In this document: piece by piece, positions 41,607 through 45,810 of the stretch | Layout: every line of letters begins with the position of its first letter | Numbering within the stretch: position 1 is the first letter of the stretch | Assembly (NCBI GenBank): GCA_017466455.1 | Contig: JAFTUD010000026.1 | Span: 1 to 45,810, forward strand | Reading direction: 5' to 3' | Source of the DNA: Clostridia bacterium | GTDB taxonomy: Bacteria; Bacillota_A; Clostridia; Oscillospirales; CAG-272 | Length of the DNA stretch: 45,810 nucleotides | The notes under the pieces: model-generated | What the model was told of the DNA's origin: nothing | Database searches by the model: none | The model's input: only the letters and a program-made list of their open reading frames with translations | Program-made: the position numbers and the translations under genes

Positions 41607-43493
41607 ATGAAAAAGCCTTTGTTAATTTTGCTTTTTATTTTTACCCTTGCGTTACTGTGCTCTATCGTAGCAAACGCTACGGAATATACAGTAACGGACA
41701 ATGCTTCCTTTAATTCGGCATTTGAGTCTGCTACCGACGGAGATACAATAATTATAAGATCAAGCATTAGCTCAACCCTTAATTTCGGAAAAAGCATAAC
41801 CTACATTCTTGACGGTGACGGAATTGTTTGGAGTGCAAGAGCCGGGAACAGTAACACAGGAAAGGATGTAAGAGTTCTTTCCGCAAACGGTATCAACACC
41901 TTCAAGCCAAGCTCAGGCATGTGGTGCAACTCATACGGTCTTGCCGTAAAAAATCTGTCATCCACATCATGGTCGCTTGGCTCAGCTGACGGAAACGGCA
42001 CGCTTATTTTTGATTTGAGCATTGCAAGCAATCGCTTGTTTTACGGAGTAATGCTCAATAAAATTAACCTTTTATCGGGTGCTATTGTAACAAACCTCTA
42101 CTCCACTATCAGTAGCGGTGACACGAGCTTTATCAAATGCTCAACGCTTAATATATACGACGGTGCCAAGATATTTGGAAACAGCTCAAGCGAGGAGCTT
42201 ATTGAGGCAACAACGCTCAACATGTACGGCGGTGAAATTTACGGAAATGCTTGCACGGGCATATGGTCGCTGATTACGGCAACTAATTTCAACATGTTTG
42301 GGGGTAGTATTCACGGTAACTATCAGCCATCTCCACACGGTTATTACACAAGTGCAAACAATATTCAAAGCGTTGGCACTGTAACTGCTAATGCTGTAAG
42401 GATTTACGGCGGAAGCATTTACGACAATTATGTAGGAAACGGCCATGACAATGGCGAAAGAGGAACGGTTGCCGGGATTGGCACTCGCGGAGATGGCTCT
42501 ACTCTTTATATGGTTGCCGATTCGATTTATTCAAACAAGCTCGTTACTTACGGGAAATTCGGTAGCTTTATAAAAAATAGCGAGGGCTACTACACCTGCG
42601 AAATTGACGAGAGTGACATTGTAAATAAAAACGGCGAGTCATATAGCAGGCAGTACAACAGATTCAGTGTTACTACCGCTTCTCATTCTGTTATATTCAA
42701 AAATTCCGATAGCAGTATTGCTGATGCGTTTATGATGAATGGCGAGAAGCTTGTGCTTTCCGCTTCAGGCACTACTGAGGCGACAGCTCCTACTGACTAC
42801 GATGTATGGACTAACATTAAGAATGGAGCTTGTAACAATGCGGTTATCCCCTCGTTCTCTGCAAGCGGTGCTTATTATGGTGCAAATCACGGCATTGATG
42901 AGGGCAAATTTATCGCTTACTATCCTGACGGATTTGCAAAGAACGGCATTACGGGAAATCCTTGCATGCTTTGCGATTTTGTGGTTGAGGGAGATACGCT
43001 TGACCCTATATTCGGTGCAAGCGGATATGCAAGCAGCTCAAACGGGGTTGCAGGTGGATTCACTATTGACACGACTGCTCTTAAGGCTTACAACAGCTCT
43101 TGTGAAACGGCACTTAAATTTGGAGTTATAATGTTCAATCCCTTATATCTTGGAGAAACAGTATTTGATGAGAATCTGAAGCTCAATGCTTCAAGGGGAG
43201 CTCTTACCGTAGACGCTACATCCGATGAATACTCAAGCATTGGCTTCTCTATTGAGGGCTTTACATCCGAGGCGCTTAAGGGGCTTGACCTTGTTATTGC
43301 GTTTTATGTTATTGACGGCGAGTCGGTTGAATTTATTCAAAAGGATTACACGGGAATTGATGGTGCGCCTATTACTGACACGGTTACCCGTGGGGAGTAT
43401 TCGCTTTACACTGTTGACTTTACTTCGGTAAGCGCATATACCTCAACACTTGAGGCGCAGGCTTATATTGTTCCCGAAAAGAAGGAAAACTAA
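41607..43493 (+). CDS. Secreted protein with beta-helix-like repeats
   Basis: A 628-residue secreted protein with a signal peptide (about 1-24, ending ANA). Residues about 25-270 carry repeats ending in G-G-x-I-x-x-N, such as MYGGEIYGN, MFGGSIHGN and IYGGSIYDN, as in right-handed parallel beta-helix adhesins or polysaccharide-active proteins. The C-terminal 230 residues look like Ig/jelly-roll-type strands. No LPXTG, S-layer or other wall anchor is seen. I start at the ATG at 41607 (AGAGAGG upstream) because the promoter overlaps the longer reading. Monocistronic with its own terminator. Ligand or substrate unknown. Confidence 0.82.
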   Translation: MKKPLLILLFIFTLALLCSIVANATEYTVTDNASFNSAFESATDGDTIIIRSSISSTLNFGKSITYILDGDGIVWSARAGNSNTGKDVRVLSANGINTFKPSSGMWCNSYGLAVKNLSSTSWSLGSADGNGTLIFDLSIASNRLFYGVMLNKINLLSGAIVTNLYSTISSGDTSFIKCSTLNIYDGAKIFGNSSSEELIEATTLNMYGGEIYGNACTGIWSLITATNFNMFGGSIHGNYQPSPHGYYTSANNIQSVGTVTANAVRIYGGSIYDNYVGNGHDNGERGTVAGIGTRGDGSTLYMVADSIYSNKLVTYGKFGSFIKNSEGYYTCEIDESDIVNKNGESYSRQYNRFSVTTASHSVIFKNSDSSIADAFMMNGEKLVLSASGTTEATAPTDYDVWTNIKNGACNNAVIPSFSASGAYYGANHGIDEGKFIAYYPDGFAKNGITGNPCMLCDFVVEGDTLDPIFGASGYASSSNGVAGGFTIDTTALKAYNSSCETALKFGVIMFNPLYLGETVFDENLKLNASRGALTVDATSDEYSSIGFSIEGFTSEALKGLDLVIAFYVIDGESVEFIQKDYTGIDGAPITDTVTRGEYSLYTVDFTSVSAYTSTLEAQAYIVPEKKEN

Positions 43494-43504
43494 TTTTTAC
43501 AGGC

Positions 43505-43531
43505 AAAAAGGACAGCTAAGCTGTCCTTTTT
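43505..43531. terminator. Bidirectional intrinsic terminator
   Basis: Perfect 12-bp stem AAAAAGGACAGC / GCTGTCCTTTTT, loop TAA, between the secreted protein gene (+) and the NYN gene (-). Confidence 0.92.
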
Positions 43532-43543
43532 GTTATATCTAAT

Positions 43544-44326
43544 TTATTTACATTTGTAGGTACGAATTCTAACCTTGCCCTTCTGATAATCCTTCGTTTC
43601 GTAGAATTCAGGGTTTGCCTCTATGAATTCGGGGAGCTTTTTGTATCCAAAGGCGGTTATATCAAAATCGGGGCGAATTCTTTGTATGTACTGACCTATT
43701 GAGGAAACATTTACGAAGCCCTCATCGTTTTGCCAGCGCTCGGTTTCAGCACCCATTTTGAGCCATTCATGCAGCTCTCTTTCCTTCTCACTCATTCCCT
43801 TAAGCTGTTTTACCTTAGGCTTTTCAGCGACCTTGACTTCATTTGCACCAACATTTTCCTTATTTAGCGTATTGCCCGAGAGCTTTTGTACCGAATAAAA
43901 GTCATCGCAGGAGCGCTTGAAGGCGTCAGATGCGTTTTTGTTTCCTATTCCTATTACATACACACCTGTTTCCTTTAGGGTTATGCTAAGGGGTGTATAG
44001 TCGCTATCGCTTGAAACGATAACAAAGGCATCATAACGACCTGTATAAAGCAATTTCATCGCATCAATAACGAGGGCAATGTCGGTTGCATTCTTCTTTT
44101 TTACATAGTCAAACTGCTGTTGAGGATTAAAGGCTAAGTTCTTGATTACATCTTCCCAGTCCTTAAGATTTTCCTTTTTCCAGTTGCCATAGGCTCTTCT
44201 AAGAGTTATTCTCCCGAATGTAAGTATTTTATTTACAATAAGTTCCATTTTGCTGATTGCGGCATTATCAGCATCTACTAAAACCGCTATACTGTTAAAA
44301 AGTGAGTTATTTTTGTTTTCTTCCAT
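43544..44326 (-). CDS. NYN-domain (LabA/DUF88-type) putative nuclease with C-terminal OST-HTH-like domain
   Basis: A 260-residue protein. The NYN/PIN-like domain (about 10-150) shows the acidic metal-site residues in AVLVDADNAAI, KNATDIALVIDAMKLL and VIVSSDSDYTPL, as in RNA-processing NYN nucleases. The C-terminal part (about 185-258), with GFVNVSSIGQYIQRIRPDF and FGYKKLPEFIEANPEF, fits an OST-HTH/LOTUS RNA-binding domain, a common fusion. Likely acts on RNA in the cytosol; target unknown. Own promoter, ATG with AGGAG upstream. Confidence 0.88.
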   Translation of the reverse strand: MEENKNNSLFNSIAVLVDADNAAISKMELIVNKILTFGRITLRRAYGNWKKENLKDWEDVIKNLAFNPQQQFDYVKKKNATDIALVIDAMKLLYTGRYDAFVIVSSDSDYTPLSITLKETGVYVIGIGNKNASDAFKRSCDDFYSVQKLSGNTLNKENVGANEVKVAEKPKVKQLKGMSEKERELHEWLKMGAETERWQNDEGFVNVSSIGQYIQRIRPDFDITAFGYKKLPEFIEANPEFYETKDYQKGKVRIRTYKCK

Positions 44327-44357
44327 TTTGGGATTCTCCTGTTTTAGTTATGATAAT

Positions 44358-44386
44358 ATTTTATCATAAAGAATTTTAAAAAGCAA
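44358..44386 (-). promoter_or_regulatory. Promoter of the NYN gene
   Basis: Minus-strand TTGCTT (44381-44386), 17-base spacer, TAAAAT (44358-44363). Confidence 0.65.
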
Positions 44387-44440
44387 TAATTAAAATGAAT
44401 TTTGATAGGCTTATGCAAAAGTATAAGAAATTTTAAGCAT

Positions 44441-44471
44441 TTTAATGTTACAGCTAAATTCATCAAGAAAA
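44441..44471 (+). repeat. Direct repeat copy A
   Basis: Starts TTTAATGTTACA and continues AAAT-CA-CAA with single-base changes relative to copy B at 44588-44620; period 147 bases. Both copies lead into a hairpin. Confidence 0.6.
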
Positions 44472-44482
44472 AGGTACAGGCG

Positions 44483-44521
44483 GGAAGGCTCGTGACGAGC
44501 TATTTTTGCCGAGCCTTTTCC
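44483..44521 (+). other. Mutually exclusive hairpins
   Basis: GCTCG at 44488-44492 can pair either with adjacent CGAGC (44496-44500, loop TGA) or, as part of GGAAGGCTCG (44483-44492), with CGAGCCTTTTCC (44510-44521). Such alternative pairing is typical of attenuators, but no downstream plus-strand gene is evident. Confidence 0.4.
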
Positions 44522-44587
44522 TAACAAGTTGAGAACGGCTTTCGTCAAAAATGTGAACCCGTTTTGCAATCAAGTTGCAAAGGCGTG

Positions 44588-44620
44588 TTTAATGTTACAA
44601 CAAAATCCACCAACAGAAAA
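44588..44620 (+). repeat. Direct repeat copy B
   Basis: Second copy of the TTTAATGTTACA repeat; ends in the A run that begins the terminator stem at 44617. Confidence 0.6.
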
Positions 44621-44652
44621 GCACGGGTCTACTCTATGACCCGTGCTTTTTT
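44617..44652. terminator. Intrinsic terminator, probably bidirectional
   Basis: Perfect 13-bp stem AAAAGCACGGGTC / GACCCGTGCTTTT with an 8-base loop; T6 on the plus strand, TTTTC on the minus strand. It could end the lipoprotein/four-helix-bundle operon (-) or a short plus-strand RNA covering the repeat element. Confidence 0.75.
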
Positions 44653-44741
44653 ATTGCCTTAAACGGGAGAAAAGGTGTCTGAATGAGGTGAAAACGAAAA
44701 AAAGGCGTCCCAATTCAACTTATAACAAACAGGGATCAAAA

Positions 44742-45356
44742 TTATTTGCCCACAATATTATTGTCTATCAGCATTGCAACAAATTCATCACTTATGATCC
44801 AAGTTTCACCCATATGTATAAAATACCAATTATCATTATATTGATATGGACCAGATAGCTCTATTTGTATGCGAGGATCATCTTTCAAAAACATTTTCAG
44901 GTATATATACGTTTTGTGATCTATCGCTGTAGTTTCAACGTCACCTTGTGTCATAGCCGATACAAGAGGAATCTCAATATTAGAGTTCTCTACAGCATAT
45001 ACTTGGGTATAAAGATCGTAATCCGATCTTACGTATACACCTTTAGTGTATAACGTGGATTCTCCATTTTCGCAAAAAATGAATAACGGATCATCCTCAT
45101 CAAAAGCGTAGTAGTGCATATCGGGAAAGAAGGGAAACTGAGATTGCCAACCAAGCTCAATAACTTTATCGTTTTCGCCTGTTCTCACCCCAAAACGATC
45201 ATCTGCACGATAATAAGCATTATCGTTATACAACAAATTATGATCTTCGTCATAATCGAGTTGGCTCATATCCCCGGCAAATCTTTCCGCTAACGAGCAA
45301 GAGGAAAAAGACAGCAAAATTGCGCAAGTAAAAATGATACATAACAGTTTTTTCAT
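44742..45356 (-). CDS. Lipoprotein of unknown function
   Basis: A 204-residue lipoprotein with signal peptide and lipobox FSSC (Cys20). The mature part is rich in aromatic and acidic residues (QLDYDEDHNLLYNDNAYYRAD) with no recognised domain. I start at the ATG at 45356 (AAAGGAG eight bases upstream); it overlaps the four-helix-bundle gene by four bases (ATGA), so the two are coupled. The plus-strand neighbour region holds no gene. Confidence 0.75.
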   Translation of the reverse strand: MKKLLCIIFTCAILLSFSSCSLAERFAGDMSQLDYDEDHNLLYNDNAYYRADDRFGVRTGENDKVIELGWQSQFPFFPDMHYYAFDEDDPLFIFCENGESTLYTKGVYVRSDYDLYTQVYAVENSNIEIPLVSAMTQGDVETTAIDHKTYIYLKMFLKDDPRIQIELSGPYQYNDNWYFIHMGETWIISDEFVAMLIDNNIVGK

Positions 45357-45706
45357 TTTGCGTTCTCCTTTGCAGTTTTGCAAGAAGCGATGAGCATAAC
45401 TCGCAACGAGGTACATTTAGAGGATAACGCTTTGAAGGTTTGCTCATCTATATACTTTGTCCTATATAACAGTTCAAGCCAATACCCAGTTTCGCTTGCT
45501 TCTTTGAGTGCTATTTCGAATTTGGATATAAAGTCCTTCGTTCCTTGTGCATATTGCGCTTCGTGAATATTTGCTCCAATCGAGGTGCCGCTTCTGCCGA
45601 TTTGGTTGGATATAATCGTTTCGTGATTAGCTTTTAGAAACTTAACGAGGTTTATAATGTCAACGGAGAAGTCCATTGAAAGTTCGACGAGTTTGTTTTC
45701 TTTCAT
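45353..45706 (-). CDS. Four-helix-bundle protein (23S rRNA intervening-sequence protein family)
   Basis: A 117-residue all-helical protein. QIGRSGTSIGANIHEAQYAQ is the family signature, with KFEIALKEASETGYWLELL in the third helix. The family was first seen encoded in 23S rRNA intervening sequences and is distantly related to the Avd accessory protein of diversity-generating retroelements. No rRNA or reverse transcriptase is in this window. Strong AAAGGAGG site; consensus promoter; an ATGATG/hairpin array lies upstream. Function unknown. Confidence 0.92.
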   Translation of the reverse strand: MKENKLVELSMDFSVDIINLVKFLKANHETIISNQIGRSGTSIGANIHEAQYAQGTKDFISKFEIALKEASETGYWLELLYRTKYIDEQTFKALSSKCTSLRVMLIASCKTAKENAK

Positions 45707-45729
45707 ATAGTCGCACCTCCTTTTCCGTT

Positions 45730-45758
45730 ATTATATCACGAAATTGTTTGTTTGTCAA
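45730..45758 (-). promoter_or_regulatory. Promoter of the four-helix-bundle operon
   Basis: Minus-strand TTGACA (45753-45758), 17-base spacer, TATAAT (45730-45735). Confidence 0.85.
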
Positions 45759-45810
45759 ATGATGCATCGCCTGCGGCGATATGATGTTTTTTGCTTCGCG
45801 TAAAATGATG
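45759..45810. repeat. ATGATG-punctuated hairpin array (cut by window edge)
   Basis: ATGATG at 45759, 45781 and 45805 separates two palindromic units: ATCGCC-TGC-GGCGAT (45766-45780) and TTT..GC-TTC-GC..AAA (45787-45804). The pattern continues out of the window. It abuts the -35 of the four-helix-bundle promoter. Confidence 0.6.

Noticed and set aside
41489..41713. 74-residue plus-strand frame upstream of the secreted protein
   Set aside because: It is crossed by the consensus promoter at 41546-41574 and overlaps the real signal peptide in another frame.
1..45810. CRISPR array, prophage, insertion sequence, tRNA or rRNA genes
   Set aside because: No regularly spaced repeats longer than 20 bases, no transposase, integrase or phage structural genes, and no cloverleaf with TTCRANY-type arms noticed. 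A tRNAscan/Infernal run would be decisive for small RNAs.

Overview
The window looks like chromosome from an uncultured, low-GC Gram-positive bacterium of the class Clostridia, probably gut- or rumen-associated. Support: strong AGGAGG-type ribosome binding sites, consensus TTGACA-17-TATAAT promoters, ECF-transporter S components (BioY, FolT), a T-box leader, tetrahydrofolate and lysine riboswitches, a pyr operon with pyrK/pyrD of the NAD-dependent type, and a carrier-linked surface polysaccharide export system. I saw no rRNA, tRNA, insertion sequence, prophage or CRISPR array.

Layout. 0.2-2.5 kb (+): a D-Ala-D-Ala carboxypeptidase, an RluB-type pseudouridine synthase and a small unknown protein. 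2.5-6.9 kb (-): a lipoprotein, bioY, birA, a degenerate LCP-family protein and an RluA-type pseudouridine synthase. 7.0-8.3 kb (+): mtaB. 8.4-10.4 kb (-): a three-gene operon with an atypical radical SAM/SPASM protein, a protein whose N-terminus carries a five-serine motif, and a small membrane protein; this is my first choice for an undescribed system. 10.5-11.9 kb: a coiled-coil membrane protein divergent from a small XRE regulator. 11.9-13.4 kb (-): an SPFH/NfeD pair. 13.4-17.7 kb (-): ABC export of a surface polysaccharide plus priming and elongating glycosyltransferases. 17.7-19.7 kb (-): THF riboswitch, folT and folC. 19.8-23.5 kb (+): a metal-type operon made of a 10-TM exporter-like permease, an ABC ATPase, an FtsX-like permease with a His-rich loop and a DUF3299-like lipoprotein, behind a Fur-family-like operator. 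23.6-25.7 kb (+): T-box and thrS. 25.9-29.1 kb (-): lysine riboswitch, dapA, dapB and lysA. 29.3-30.2 kb: a TPR-like protein divergent from a second XRE regulator with paired palindromic operators. 30.3-39.1 kb (-): pyrC-carB-pyrK-pyrD-pyrF-pyrE-pyrB-pyrI. 39.2-40.8 kb (-): a ClC channel with a C-terminal regulatory domain. 40.9-41.5 kb: gene-free, with a promoter/terminator-bounded candidate structured RNA. 41.6-43.5 kb (+): a secreted beta-helix-like protein. 43.5-44.3 kb (-): a NYN-domain protein. 44.4-45.8 kb: a repeat/hairpin element, a lipoprotein, a four-helix-bundle protein, and an ATGATG-punctuated hairpin array cut by the window edge.

Most of the window is housekeeping: envelope, RNA modification, vitamin salvage, lysine/DAP and pyrimidine synthesis. 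Control is mainly by RNA (T-box, THF, lysine) and by small local repressors with palindromic operators. The parts that known families do not explain are the radical SAM/five-serine operon, the 40.9-41.2 kb transcript, the intergenic elements near 29.2 and 44.5 kb, and the hairpin array at the right edge. All identifications are from reading motifs; no database search was run.
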